This document shows, piece after piece, positions 8,243-17,702 of a DNA stretch of 55,415 bases. Numbering within the stretch: the stretch's first letter is position 1; the number at the start of each line of letters is the position of its first letter. Under the pieces are notes generated by a model that was not told the origin of the DNA, made no database searches, and was given only the letters and a program-made list of their open reading frames with translations. The position numbers and the translations under genes were made by a program. The stretch comes from Fonticella tunisiensis (GTDB taxonomy: Bacteria > Bacillota > Clostridia > Clostridiales > Caloramatoraceae), in contig NZ_SOAZ01000019.1 of NCBI RefSeq assembly GCF_004364155.1, positions 1 through 55,415 of the forward strand, read 5' to 3'.

Positions 8243-9022
8243 ATGAAAAGGAAAAATTACATTATCGCTGTATTAACTCTTTTACTGGCTCTATTCCCTG
8301 TTGTTAATGCTGTGGCAAAAAGCAATCAACCCAAAATCAAAGAAAACAAACAAATCACTGACCTTAATGAACTTTATAATAGGGCAGTAAAAGGGGTAAG
8401 TGACAAACAAGAAAAGCATGCAGAAAAATGGATATTTAAAAATCATACTACGAATGAAATTGTAGAGGTTGACGCCCTATCCACAACACAAATACTTAAA
8501 TCAGTTATAACTAACGACTATGAGGAAATCACTTATGCAACAACAACATTCCTTGCACCGGAAGATACAGTAAATTTCACCGACGGACTTATCAGTAATG
8601 ATTCTACTATGTCAGAGGTTGTTGCATTATCGGAGCCCTATGGTGAAGCAAATAAGTGGGATTCAACTTATGGGGTTAAAGCATATTCGACTAAAGTTTA
8701 TACTGTTATTACATATGCTGGAAAAGAAGCAGTCAAAATGTCTAGAGTTTACGGAGGATGGTACGTAGCTGATACAACAATCAGATTAGAAATGAGACAT
8801 GTTTGGTATGGACAAAATGGAACATCTGCATATGATGGTAGTTATGTAAATGATCAAGTAAGAAATTATTATCCTGCATATGATACGTGGGATTATAGTG
8901 TCGATTCTGGTTGGACACCTATAAAACGCGATGCGTCAATGTCAGTTGGTGTAAACTCTGAAGTAAACTTAGTTCGTGGCAGCTCTGTGTGGTCATTATA
9001 TTTACAAAATTGGATTAGGTAA
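8243..9022 (+). CDS. Secreted protein of unknown function
   Basis: A 259-residue precursor. Residues 1-26 form a signal peptide: Lys/Arg-rich start, the hydrophobic stretch IIAVLTLLLALFPVV, and a probable A-V-A cleavage site. The mature part is rich in Thr, Tyr, Val and Trp, with alternating patterns typical of beta-structure (for example T-K-V-Y-T-V-I-T-Y and S-V-W-S-L-Y-L-Q-N-W near the end) and has no cysteine. GGAGG lies eight bases before the ATG; the open frame extends 28 codons upstream without support. I recognise no family; an extracellular or surface role follows only from the signal peptide. Confidence 0.75.
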   Translation: MKRKNYIIAVLTLLLALFPVVNAVAKSNQPKIKENKQITDLNELYNRAVKGVSDKQEKHAEKWIFKNHTTNEIVEVDALSTTQILKSVITNDYEEITYATTTFLAPEDTVNFTDGLISNDSTMSEVVALSEPYGEANKWDSTYGVKAYSTKVYTVITYAGKEAVKMSRVYGGWYVADTTIRLEMRHVWYGQNGTSAYDGSYVNDQVRNYYPAYDTWDYSVDSGWTPIKRDASMSVGVNSEVNLVRGSSVWSLYLQNWIR

Positions 9023-9487
9023 ACATAATATAATACGTTATATTTATATTGTGAAGATGGACATAAAAAGAAAAAAATGCAATTATAAAATTCCATGATC
9101 ATTTAATCAGGTGTGCTAATTAGGTTTAATAAACTTAGGAGCATTTTGATATTTAATTATAGTTTTAAACTATTTCTATTTATGGATAATTATACATTAA
9201 TTGATATTGTTTGGTAATAACTAATTAATTTAAGATATTACTTTTAAGCATTTGCATAGGTTGATTTGCGTGGAAATATAAAATAAATTGCATATTAATA
9301 TGATCACCAACAATAGTTTAAAATACAGCTATTATTATCTCCCCGATAAAACTAAAGAAAAGCCTGTATCTGATTTGGCTACATAGGCTTTTCTATATTA
9401 TTTAATAGGCAAAGATAAATAATTTATAAAAATTAAGAAGTCAAGTGCAACTTTTTAGATATTTTTTCCACTATATAACTAGAGGGG
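9023..9487. other. Intergenic stretch with no gene seen
   Basis: This AT-rich stretch between the secreted protein and the sigma-factor remnant has no plausible coding frame. Its only clear element is the hairpin at 9356-9394. Confidence 0.6.
9356..9394. terminator. Bidirectional terminator hairpin
   Basis: AGAAAAGCCT (9356-9365) and AGGCTTTTCT (9385-9394) pair perfectly over 10 bp. The arms themselves carry A and T runs, so it could terminate on either strand. It lies about 330 bases after the secreted-protein gene. Confidence 0.6.
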
Positions 9488-9823
9488 ATGGTTATGCTGG
9501 AGGGTGTGAAAGAACTTTATGAGACATATGAACGGTATATCTTCAGATATTTATATGGATTAACTCTAGACTACTATGTAGATGAAGAACTTACTCAAGA
9601 AACATTTTTTCAAGTGCTTAAGTCTTTTCATAGATTTCATGGTGACTGTCATGTATCTACCTGAATATATAAAATTGCAAGGAATGTTTATAGTCAGTAT
9701 TGCAGAAAAAGAATTGTTGTAACAATTCCTATAGATAAAAATACGCTTGATATCTCAGACGGAGAGGGGCCTGAGGAAGCTTTTGAAAGGAAAGAAACTA
9801 ATTTTGAATATAAAAATGGATAA
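9488..9823 (+). pseudogene. ECF-type RNA polymerase sigma factor, broken by an in-frame stop
   Basis: The frame encodes a typical sigma-70 region 2 (E-L-Y-E-T-Y-E-R-Y-I-F-R-Y-L, then D-E-E-L-T-Q-E-T-F-F-Q-V-L-K-S-F), then reads S-T-stop-I-Y-K-I-A-R-N. Sigma factors have Trp at the stop position, so a TGG codon has become TGA at 9662-9664. After it the frame continues (QYCRKR...) through the start of the region 2-4 linker and ends at 9821, lacking region 4. AGAGGGG stands before the ATG at 9494. It appears doubly inactivated. The membrane protein at 9899 may once have been its partner. Confidence 0.8.
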
Positions 9824-9898
9824 AATAGACAGAATTAAACATTATCTTTGAAATTAGGAAATATCGTATCATAATATTTAAATAAGGGGATTATTTAA

Positions 9899-10336
9899 AT
9901 GAAATCATGGGTTAAATACTTTATTAATATTTTATTAATACTTATAATAATGTTCTTTGGGGAACATGTTTTTGAAGGCATTACGAAAAATATTCAAACA
10001 ACATTTAAAATGAATCCTTTTTTAATAAATATGGTTATGATTATTTTTTATGGATGCATAGGTTTATTATTGGGTTTAGAACATCTAATTAACGAAATAA
10101 ATAAAGAAGGAACATGGATAATCAATTCACCTAAAATAGTATTTATGGTGTTGCCCTCATTATATTTTTCATTTGCTATGTTTTTATATTATAGCAGCAT
10201 TCAATTTGTGAGAAATATATTGGCATACCCTGTGGGTATATTATTGGAAAGTGGAACAAATTTTATGCATGTATTTCAATTAATATTTGGATATTCAATT
10301 ATTACGAGTTTCTATAAACGTAGTGAAAAAATGTGA
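9899..10336 (+). CDS. Small integral membrane protein of unknown function
   Basis: A 145-residue protein with four predicted hydrophobic spans (about residues 8-22, 40-60, 78-100 and 118-137), a short positively charged C-terminus and no signal cleavage site. AAGGGG lies about nine bases before the ATG. It follows the broken ECF sigma gene by 75 bases, and sigma genes are often paired with membrane anti-sigma proteins; however, it has no cytosolic anti-sigma domain or zinc motif, so this link is weak. No family recognised. Confidence 0.6.
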   Translation: MKSWVKYFINILLILIIMFFGEHVFEGITKNIQTTFKMNPFLINMVMIIFYGCIGLLLGLEHLINEINKEGTWIINSPKIVFMVLPSLYFSFAMFLYYSSIQFVRNILAYPVGILLESGTNFMHVFQLIFGYSIITSFYKRSEKM

Positions 10337-10401
10337 TAATAATTCCTTGAAGAGTTTATCAATAAAAACATGTAAACTCATATATTTTTAGTGGTGGTAT
10401 C

Positions 10402-10445
10402 AGCCATCGTAGAGAGGACTGTTTTTTCTTCTTTCCACGGTGGCT
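10402..10445. terminator. Terminator-like hairpin
   Basis: AGCCATCGT (10402-10410) pairs with ACGGTGGCT (10437-10445), nine bp with one wobble, around a 26-nt T-rich loop. It separates the small membrane protein from the restriction genes. Confidence 0.45.
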
Positions 10446-10557
10446 ATATCTATTTTAGTAAGCTTTTTTAAAACCCCTTTATTTAAACTAAAATATTCAT
10501 AAATGCAATTAATTGAAAATATGCTTTAAAAGAATATGAATTTTAAGGGGTGTAGTG

Positions 10558-12456
10558 ATGCCGATATCTTTGATAGATATGCTGCCAAAGATTGCGGAGG
10601 ATGGCAGGAAAGAGGCACAGCTGATACTTGAGAGATTATCAAAGGGAAAGAATTTATTGTTGCAAACCAATGAAGTTGTTATTAATCCAAAGGATAGAAA
10701 ATGTGAAAATATTAATAAAAATGAATGGTATAACAGACTAATTTATGGAGATAATCTACTTGCAATGCAGGCACTATTGGCTGGGGATGAGGAAAATGGG
10801 CTTGAACCCATGAGGGGAAAGATAGATTTAATTTACATAGACCCGCCCTTTGATTCCAAGGCTGATTATAGGACAAAGATTAAATTGTTTGGTGGCGATT
10901 TGGAGCAGTTACCGACTATAATTGAACAATTTGCTTATTCGGATACATGGAAGGATGGTACTGTAAGTTATTTAAGGATGATTTATCCAAGGTTGGTCCT
11001 TATTAAAGAATTGCTGAGTGATCAGGGGAGCTTATATGTTCACTGTGATTGGCATGTAGGGCATTATGTAAAAGTATTATTAGATGATATATTCGGTAAA
11101 GAAAATTTTAGAAATGAAATAAGCTGGTGTTATACAGGTCCTTCAAATGTAAAAACTGATTTTCCTCGGAAGCATGATAATATATTGAGATATGTAAAAG
11201 GGGACAATTTTATATTTAATAGCACGGATATAAGAATACCTTATAAGGAGCTCCACACTGACAAGGGTAAGAATGCAGCTATTTGGGGTAGTGTTGGTAA
11301 ACTTCAAGATGAAAAAATTAGACAAAATTATTTGGAAAGAGGAAAATTGCCCGAGGATTTTTGGACCGACATTGGAGCTGGTGGGCATATGCCACCAAGT
11401 GAAAGATTAAATTATGATACCCAAAAACCTGAAAAACTTATAGAAAGAATAATAAAAGCATCTTCTAACAAAAATTCCATAGTTGCCGACTTCTTTGCAG
11501 GCTCCGGTACCACGGCTGCAGTTGCAGAAAGGCTGGGCAGGCGGTGGATAGCCTGTGACATAGGAAAGCCTGCGTGTATGATTATGAGAAAAAGATTGAT
11601 CGATCAAAAGGCTAAAACTTTTTTATATCAAAGCATAGGTGATTACCAGAAGGAGATTTTTGAATCAACCAGGGTTTTTAGGAGAATAGGGGATTTATCT
11701 CAGGTTATTTTAAAGCTTTATGGTGCCAGGACATTTTCTCAGGAACAATGTCCTGGGAAGAACCTTGGTTGGATTGAGGGGACTAAGGAACTGGTAATGG
11801 TAGACTCACCTTCTAAGCTTACAGGACATAACTCCATCAAGCGTGCAGAAAAATATAAGGAAAGTTTTCTAGGCCAAAAATGGGACAAGGTAACTATACT
11901 AGGGTGGAATTTTGATTTTAACATAGGTAGAATTCTTATGAATTATGGCGCCAATGAAATAGAAGTTAAAATTATTCCTCCAGATTTACTTAACAAAATG
12001 AAAAATGAAAAGAGCTATCAGGATTTGATAAAGTCGGGAAAAATCAGATTTTCAAGTTTGCAATACCTATCAATAAAACCCATAATAAAGCAGCCAACCA
12101 CCACAAATGACGGTAAAATGATGGACAAACTTACTATAGAACTTGAAAATTATATTATTCTTTCACCTGATGCACTACCCCTTGAGGATAAGGATAAGGA
12201 AAATCTTCAGGGTATAATCGCAAAGGATCCCCTCTCAATTATTGAATATTGGAGTATTGATACCGACTACGATGGTGAGATATTTAAAAGCACATGGCAG
12301 GATTACAGGGAAAATAATGGAACTAAGGATGGTCAGTTAAAGGTTGTAAAAAAGGCTGAACTGTTGGTTGATAAAAAAGACGGTGAGAGGAAAATCTGTG
12401 TTAAAGCAGTAGATATCTTCGGATTTGAGAGCATTGTTTTAGAGGTGGTTAAATAA
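10558..12456 (+). CDS. mod: Type III restriction-modification methylase subunit (Mod)
   Basis: A 632-residue DNA adenine-N6 methyltransferase, the Mod subunit that reads the DNA target and methylates one strand using S-adenosylmethionine. The catalytic motif IV is [11 protein letters not shown] near residue 97 and the S-adenosylmethionine motif I is DFFAGSGTT near residue 308; this order (IV before I) defines the beta class used by type III Mod proteins. The region between them and the variable C-terminal 250 residues should hold target recognition. AAGGGG precedes the ATG. Its stop codon overlaps the start of the Res gene by one base, which implies translational coupling. Target sequence cannot be predicted. 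Confidence 0.92.
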   Translation: MPISLIDMLPKIAEDGRKEAQLILERLSKGKNLLLQTNEVVINPKDRKCENINKNEWYNRLIYGDNLLAMQALLAGDEENGLEPMRGKIDLIYIDPPFDSKADYRTKIKLFGGDLEQLPTIIEQFAYSDTWKDGTVSYLRMIYPRLVLIKELLSDQGSLYVHCDWHVGHYVKVLLDDIFGKENFRNEISWCYTGPSNVKTDFPRKHDNILRYVKGDNFIFNSTDIRIPYKELHTDKGKNAAIWGSVGKLQDEKIRQNYLERGKLPEDFWTDIGAGGHMPPSERLNYDTQKPEKLIERIIKASSNKNSIVADFFAGSGTTAAVAERLGRRWIACDIGKPACMIMRKRLIDQKAKTFLYQSIGDYQKEIFESTRVFRRIGDLSQVILKLYGARTFSQEQCPGKNLGWIEGTKELVMVDSPSKLTGHNSIKRAEKYKESFLGQKWDKVTILGWNFDFNIGRILMNYGANEIEVKIIPPDLLNKMKNEKSYQDLIKSGKIRFSSLQYLSIKPIIKQPTTTNDGKMMDKLTIELENYIILSPDALPLEDKDKENLQGIIAKDPLSIIEYWSIDTDYDGEIFKSTWQDYRENNGTKDGQLKVVKKAELLVDKKDGERKICVKAVDIFGFESIVLEVVK

Positions 12457-15371
12457 TGCCAACTGGGCTTAATTTAGAAACAGGAAATATTCCCCTAAAG
12501 TATGCAAAACGCATAACAGAACTTGCAAATCATGAGTGGGAAAGTGGTGCTTTTCTTGAAAAGGTAACGCCAATAACACAGTGGCTTTTGAAACATTGGT
12601 TTACCTCACCCTTTACAGACAATAGGAGTATGAATTTTCATGAAGGACAAAAACAAGCAATATTAAATACCATATATATTCATGAGATATTGAAACCACA
12701 GTCAGCAATTGAAACGTGCAAAATTATTGGAGAGGGATTTAAAGAAGAAGAAAAAATATATAAGAAACTTGATGATAGATTTGCCTATCCCAAGTATGCA
12801 ATAAAGATGGCAACGGGTACTGGTAAAACCTGGGTTATGCATGCCCTCATAGTATGGCAGTATTTAAATGCAAAATTTGATACTCAAAACTCTGGGAGAT
12901 ATTCAAAGAACTTTTTATTAATTGCTCCAGGATTAATAGTCTATGACAGGCTTCTTGACGCGTATTTGGGAAAAATAAAGGCTAACTCAGAGCAGAATGA
13001 ACTCAGGGATTTTGATACATCAGACATAAAAATAAACGCAGAGCTTTTTATTCCTGATGAGTATAGGGAAGAGGTACTGGGGTTTATACAAAGCAGCATA
13101 GTAACCAAAAAGGATATTGGCAAAAAGGTAACCGGCGATGGCATGATAGCGATAACAAACTGGCATCTACTATCCTTGGAAAACGAGGAAAAAGATGAAG
13201 CTAAAGATGATATTTACTCAATAGTAAATGATGTGTTCCCAATCACGCCAGGTAAGACTGCAAACCATTCCCTTGAAACCCTGGATGATAGATATCTAAG
13301 AGGAAATGAAATAGAGTATTTAAGCAGTTTAAGTGATATTGTTGTTATAAACGATGAGGCACATCATGTCCACGATAATAAAAACAGGGGTGAGAAAGAA
13401 GAGGTTAAGTGGCAGCAAAGCATAAACGTTATCGCTGCTTCAAAGGGAAATAAATTCATTCAGATTGATTTTTCAGCTACTCCCTACAACGTAACAGGAA
13501 GCGGACAAAGAAGAACAAAGCACTATTTTCCACACATTATAGTAGACTATGGATTGGAAGAGGCCATAAAAACCGGAAAGGTAAAAACAATTGTAATAGA
13601 CAAGAGAAAAAGCATATCCGGGCAGAATCTTGAAGCCTTGGACTTTAAGGCAGTTAGAGAGGGAAAAAAGGTTGTCTCCTTATCGGAAGGGCAGAAGATA
13701 ATGATTAGAGCCGGGCTTCAAAAGTTAAAGATATTGGAAAAACAGTTTGTAAGTTTTTCTGCGGATAAAAACGGAATATCAAACAAGCATCCTAAAATGC
13801 TTATTATGTGTGAGGATACAAGTGTCTCTCCATTTGTAGTTGACTATCTAGTAAAGTATGAGGGATTAAATGAGGATGAAGTTGTAAGGATAGACTCCGA
13901 CTCAAAGGGCAATGTATCGGATAAGGTATGGTCAGAGGTAAAGGAAAAGCTGTTTAATATTGATAAGTATCCTAAACCAAAGGTTATTGTATCTGTTCTT
14001 ATGCTTAGGGAAGGTTTTGATGTGAATAACATTTGTGTAATAGTACCACTTCGTTCCACAGAAGCTCCAATTTTATTGGAGCAGACAGTGGGCCGAGGTT
14101 TAAGGCTTATGTGGAGAGAAAGGCAGTTTGATGACATCAAGGCTGAGAACAGAAAGAAGCTTTTAGAGGAAAAGAAGGAGCCGAATAGCTATCTTGATAT
14201 TCTAAGCATAATAGAGCATCCAAGATTTCAGGAGTTTTATAATGATTTGATAAACCAGGGCATATGTGGAGAAGGAGGAGAAATTCCAACTGATAGAGAG
14301 AAAATATTAGGGGATTTAATAAGAGTTCCGCTGAAGGAAAATTACAGGGATTATGATTTGTATATACCTTTCATTATAAAAGACAAGGAAGAGATTCTTG
14401 AAAATATTAAATTCAATATTGATAAAATGGAACCATTTACAGCTTTTTCACTGGAACAGATGAAAAAGTTTGTAAAGAACAAAGAGAACACCTTTTATTC
14501 TGAGGAATTGACAGTAAAAACGGTCTTTGGAAACTATAGGGTTCCTCCAGAAGTTTTTAGTGCACAAAGTTACAATGAGTACATTGCCAAGATTGTATCT
14601 GCAATTAACAGAAATGTATTAAAGACAGGTAAACATAGGAGCAGGGAATTTACCTACATGCAGATAAATACATCAGAGGTAGCAAGAGCCATAGATAAAT
14701 ATATCAGAATAAGATTATTTAATAGGGAGTTTAACCCACTTGAAGGGGATAATTGGAAGGTTTTACTCCTAACAAAGTATCTTATTGTTGAACACATTAT
14801 CAGAGAAGTAAACAAGCTGATTTATCATCAACAAAACAACATAAAGACTGAAGAAGCAGTTGTTTTAAAAAAATATCTGTCGGATATAGACGAAATGAAA
14901 ATGAGAAAAAATTATTCGATAGAAGTTTCTAAGAGCATATATAAAAGGCTGCCCTATCCAAGCAACAAGGGAGAGTTTGAAAAGGATTTCATTTTATTTT
15001 GTGACAGGCAGGCGGAGGTTGAGTCTTTTATAAAGATAAAGGAAAACATTACTGATTTCATTGACTTGACCTACATCAGAGACGATGGAATGATAGCCCA
15101 TTACTATCCGGATTTTATTGTTAAGTTTAAGGATGAAATATACTTGGTTGAAACAAAGGCTGAGGTGAATATGAATAATAGGAATGTTCAGAGTAAGAAG
15201 AGGGCTGCACTTGAGTGGGTTGAAAGGGTTAATGCTTTGAAGCCCGAGGATAGAATGAATTGCAGTTGGGATTATGTGCTGTTGAGCGATAAGGTGTTTT
15301 ATGAGGTAAAGGCCGATGGAGGAAGTCTGAAGGATATTTTGGAGTTGGCCAGAGAAGTGACAGGCTCATGA
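12456..15371 (+). CDS. res: Type III restriction enzyme subunit (Res)
   Basis: A 971-residue ATP-dependent helicase-nuclease that forms the Mod2Res complex and cleaves DNA when unmethylated sites are met. Superfamily 2 helicase motifs are visible: Walker A M-A-T-G-T-G-K-T-W near residue 118, motif II I-N-D-E-A-H-H near residue 299, motif III D-F-S-A-T-P-Y-N near residue 337, and motif VI-like E-Q-T-V-G-R-G-L-R-L near residue 546. The C-terminal nuclease reads Y-P-D-F-I-V-K and V-E-T-K near residues 888-903, the PD-(D/E)xK signature. Length matches the family. It is coupled to mod and followed by a strong terminator, so mod-res is a complete two-gene unit. Confidence 0.93.
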   Translation: MPTGLNLETGNIPLKYAKRITELANHEWESGAFLEKVTPITQWLLKHWFTSPFTDNRSMNFHEGQKQAILNTIYIHEILKPQSAIETCKIIGEGFKEEEKIYKKLDDRFAYPKYAIKMATGTGKTWVMHALIVWQYLNAKFDTQNSGRYSKNFLLIAPGLIVYDRLLDAYLGKIKANSEQNELRDFDTSDIKINAELFIPDEYREEVLGFIQSSIVTKKDIGKKVTGDGMIAITNWHLLSLENEEKDEAKDDIYSIVNDVFPITPGKTANHSLETLDDRYLRGNEIEYLSSLSDIVVINDEAHHVHDNKNRGEKEEVKWQQSINVIAASKGNKFIQIDFSATPYNVTGSGQRRTKHYFPHIIVDYGLEEAIKTGKVKTIVIDKRKSISGQNLEALDFKAVREGKKVVSLSEGQKIMIRAGLQKLKILEKQFVSFSADKNGISNKHPKMLIMCEDTSVSPFVVDYLVKYEGLNEDEVVRIDSDSKGNVSDKVWSEVKEKLFNIDKYPKPKVIVSVLMLREGFDVNNICVIVPLRSTEAPILLEQTVGRGLRLMWRERQFDDIKAENRKKLLEEKKEPNSYLDILSIIEHPRFQEFYNDLINQGICGEGGEIPTDREKILGDLIRVPLKENYRDYDLYIPFIIKDKEEILENIKFNIDKMEPFTAFSLEQMKKFVKNKENTFYSEELTVKTVFGNYRVPPEVFSAQSYNEYIAKIVSAINRNVLKTGKHRSREFTYMQINTSEVARAIDKYIRIRLFNREFNPLEGDNWKVLLLTKYLIVEHIIREVNKLIYHQQNNIKTEEAVVLKKYLSDIDEMKMRKNYSIEVSKSIYKRLPYPSNKGEFEKDFILFCDRQAEVESFIKIKENITDFIDLTYIRDDGMIAHYYPDFIVKFKDEIYLVETKAEVNMNNRNVQSKKRAALEWVERVNALKPEDRMNCSWDYVLLSDKVFYEVKADGGSLKDILELAREVTGS

Positions 15372-15386
15372 GTTAGGATGTATTTC

Positions 15387-15439
15387 CACCAACCTTTTTG
15401 CCAACAATCACAATAAGAACAAAAAGGTTGGTGTTTTTT
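15387..15439 (+). terminator. Strong intrinsic terminator of mod-res
   Basis: CACCAACCTTTTTG (15387-15400) and CAAAAAGGTTGGTG (15420-15433) pair perfectly over 14 bp and are followed by six T residues ending exactly at the ATG of the next remnant frame. It starts 16 bases after the res stop codon. Confidence 0.85.
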
Positions 15440-15939
15440 ATGGAAGAAAAGTTTAGCCTTGAAGCCACAACAATATGGAGCTTTCCTGATAGAGGCAACT
15501 GGTTAACCCATAAGGGAGATTATCCTGGAAACTTTAGTCCCTATGTGCCAAGAAATATAATTTTGAGATACTCCAGGGAAATGATATAGTTTTAGACCAA
15601 TTTGTGGGCAGCGGAACGACGATTATAGAAGCGGATTTATCCTTGCTATCTCCTGAGAATTTTTATTACGAAATGGAGAAGGTTGCAAAGGAGTGCTATA
15701 GGGTTTTAAAACCTAAAAAGTACTGTGCAATCCTTATTGGGGATACAAGAAAGAATGGTTTCATGATACCCTTAGGTTTTAATGTAATGAATATTTTTCT
15801 TAACACAGGCTTTAAATTAAAAGAGATTATTATTAAGCAGCAGCATAACTGTAGCTCAACAAGCTATTGGGAGGATATCTGTATTAAAAGGAATTTTTAT
15901 CTTATTGCTCACGAATATTTGTTCGTATTCAAAAAATGA
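15440..15939 (+). pseudogene. Orphan DNA methyltransferase, frameshifted and internally deleted
   Basis: Two adjoining frames together give a degraded methylase. The first (from 15440) reads T-T-I-W-S-F-P-D-R-G-N-W-x-T-H and Y-V-P-R-N-I-I-L-R-Y-S, which is the start of a common clostridial N4/N6 DNA methylase family, and stops at 15589. The next frame continues with D-I-V-L-D-Q-F-V-G-S-G-T-T, the S-adenosylmethionine motif I, so a frameshift lies near 15570. After that a long central part including the D-P-P-Y region is missing and only a C-terminal stretch (Y-R-V-L-K-P-K-K-Y-C-A-I-L-I-G-D-T-R-K) remains. It has no ribosome site: a terminator sits against its first codon. Confidence 0.75.
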
Positions 15940-16004
15940 AGTATAATGTTATTATATCTAATGTATGCAATGAAATATTAAAATGCTATGTGAGGAAGTT
16001 AGAT

Positions 16005-16772
16005 ATGGAGTACTATAAGAATGAGAATATGAAACTAATACTCGGTGATTGCATAGAGGAACTTAAAAAGCTGGAAGAGAAGTCAGTTAACATGATATTT
16101 GCTGATCCTCCCTATAAGCTTAGTAACGACGGGATTACATGCCAAAATGGACGAATGGTAAGTGTCAACAAAGGCGAATGGGACAGGTCAAGTGGTTTTA
16201 AAAATGACCATGAATTTAATAAGAAATGGTTAAAGGAATGTGACAGGGTTTTAAAGGACGATGGAACAATATGGATTTCTGGAACCTATCATATAATTCA
16301 CTCGATAGCCTTTGCCTTAATGGAAATGGATTATTATATAATTAATGAAATCGCCTGGTATAAGCCTAATGCCGCTCCAAATATGGGATGCAGGTGCTTT
16401 ACTGCAAGCCATGAAACTCTTATATGGGCTAAGAAGAGTAAGAAGGCGAAACATACCTTTAATTATAGCTTTATAAAAGAGTATAACGGTGGCAAGCAGA
16501 TGAGAAGTATGTGGGAAATATCAACAACCCCTAAAAGGGAAAAGGAATTGGGTAGACATCCCACTCAAAAGCCCAAGGAACTTTTATACAGATGCATAAT
16601 GTCCTGTACCCATGAAGGAGAACTAGTACTGGATCCATTCTGTGGTTCAGGAACTACTGGAGTGGTTGCAGTAGAAAACAAAAGAAGATTTATTGGAATA
16701 GATACTGAACAAGAGTTTTTAGAATTAACGAAAAGACGTATTTTACATCAGGATTTGGAGGTATATTCTTGA
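16005..16772 (+). CDS. dpnA: DpnII-type second methyltransferase (DpnA-like, GATC adenine)
   Basis: A 255-residue beta-class adenine methylase resembling M2.DpnII (DpnA), which methylates GATC and in the known system also acts on single-stranded DNA. Motif IV is F-A-D-P-P-Y-K-L-S near residue 34, followed by the family-typical G-I-T-C-Q-N-G; H-P-T-Q-K-P is near residue 186 and motif I D-P-F-C-G-S-G-T-T near residue 210. I start it at ATG 16005, after GAGGAAG; the open frame runs 23 codons upstream without a ribosome site. It overlaps the next methylase by four bases (TTGA), so the two are coupled. GATC specificity is inferred from the neighbouring nuclease and family likeness. Confidence 0.85.
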   Translation: MEYYKNENMKLILGDCIEELKKLEEKSVNMIFADPPYKLSNDGITCQNGRMVSVNKGEWDRSSGFKNDHEFNKKWLKECDRVLKDDGTIWISGTYHIIHSIAFALMEMDYYIINEIAWYKPNAAPNMGCRCFTASHETLIWAKKSKKAKHTFNYSFIKEYNGGKQMRSMWEISTTPKREKELGRHPTQKPKELLYRCIMSCTHEGELVLDPFCGSGTTGVVAVENKRRFIGIDTEQEFLELTKRRILHQDLEVYS

Positions 16773-17686
16773 AAAAAGTAGAAGCAAAGCCGTTTTTGAA
16801 GTGGGCAGGGGGAAAGACACAGTTATTGGATGAAATAAACAGGAGATTGCCAGAAAAGATAAACACAGATAAGATTACAAAGTATGTAGAACCCTTTGTA
16901 GGAGGGGGTGCAGTATTCTTTCACCTAATCGCCAGATATGATTTTGAAGAAGTGATTTTAAATGACATTAATAAAGAATGCATTTTGACATATAAAGTAA
17001 TTCAGAATAATGTTGAAGACTTAATTGCTGTTCTTTCCAGGATGGAAGATGAGTATTTTGGACTCGAAAGCATGGATGAAAAGGATAAAATGTATTATAG
17101 ACAAAGGGATAAATTCAACGAAGGAAAAATAAATATGGATTATGATAATTTTTCAGAGGACTGGATAGAGCATGCAGCTATTATGATATTTCTTAATAAA
17201 ACATGCTTTAATGGTCTTTACAGGGAGAACAGAAAAGGACTCTTTAATGTGCCCTTCGGAAAGAGGAGCAATCCAACCATTTGTGATGAACAAAACCTAA
17301 GAAAAGCGAGCCTTGCACTACAAGGTGTAAAATTACTTTGCCTTGATTTTGAGGAACTTACTCAGTTTATCGATGAAAAAACCTTTGTGTATATGGATCC
17401 ACCATATAGGCCACTGAATGCTACATCAAACTTTAATGACTACTCCAAGGAGCCATTTAATGATGAAAGTCAAATAAGACTAGCTAAGTGGTTTAGGAAG
17501 TTAAGTGAAGTAAATAATGCATTCTTAATGCTCAGCAATTCGGATCCAACAAACGTAAATCCAGATGATGATTTTTTTGATAAACTGTACGAAGGATTTA
17601 ATATAGAAAGGGTTAAAGCTTCAAGAGCAATTAATTCAAAGGGAAGTGGAAGAGGGCAAATTCGAGAACTCTTAATAACAAATTAA
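16769..17686 (+). CDS. dpnM: DpnM/Dam-type DNA adenine methylase (GATC)
   Basis: A 305-residue alpha-class methylase of the Dam/DpnM family, which protects GATC sites in duplex DNA. S-adenosylmethionine binding is marked by P-F-L-K-W-A-G-G-K-T-Q-L at residues 8-19 and V-E-P-F-V-G-G-G-A near residue 42; the catalytic motif is V-Y-M-D-P-P-Y-R near residue 208. It starts with TTG within the stop of the preceding gene, with GGAGG seven bases before it. The size is a little above Dam (278) and close to DpnM (284). It forms an operon with the methylase before it and the endonuclease 16 bases after it. Confidence 0.92.
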   Translation: MKKVEAKPFLKWAGGKTQLLDEINRRLPEKINTDKITKYVEPFVGGGAVFFHLIARYDFEEVILNDINKECILTYKVIQNNVEDLIAVLSRMEDEYFGLESMDEKDKMYYRQRDKFNEGKINMDYDNFSEDWIEHAAIMIFLNKTCFNGLYRENRKGLFNVPFGKRSNPTICDEQNLRKASLALQGVKLLCLDFEELTQFIDEKTFVYMDPPYRPLNATSNFNDYSKEPFNDESQIRLAKWFRKLSEVNNAFLMLSNSDPTNVNPDDDFFDKLYEGFNIERVKASRAINSKGSGRGQIRELLITN

Positions 17687-17702
17687 TTAAGGAGTAAAGA
17701 GG

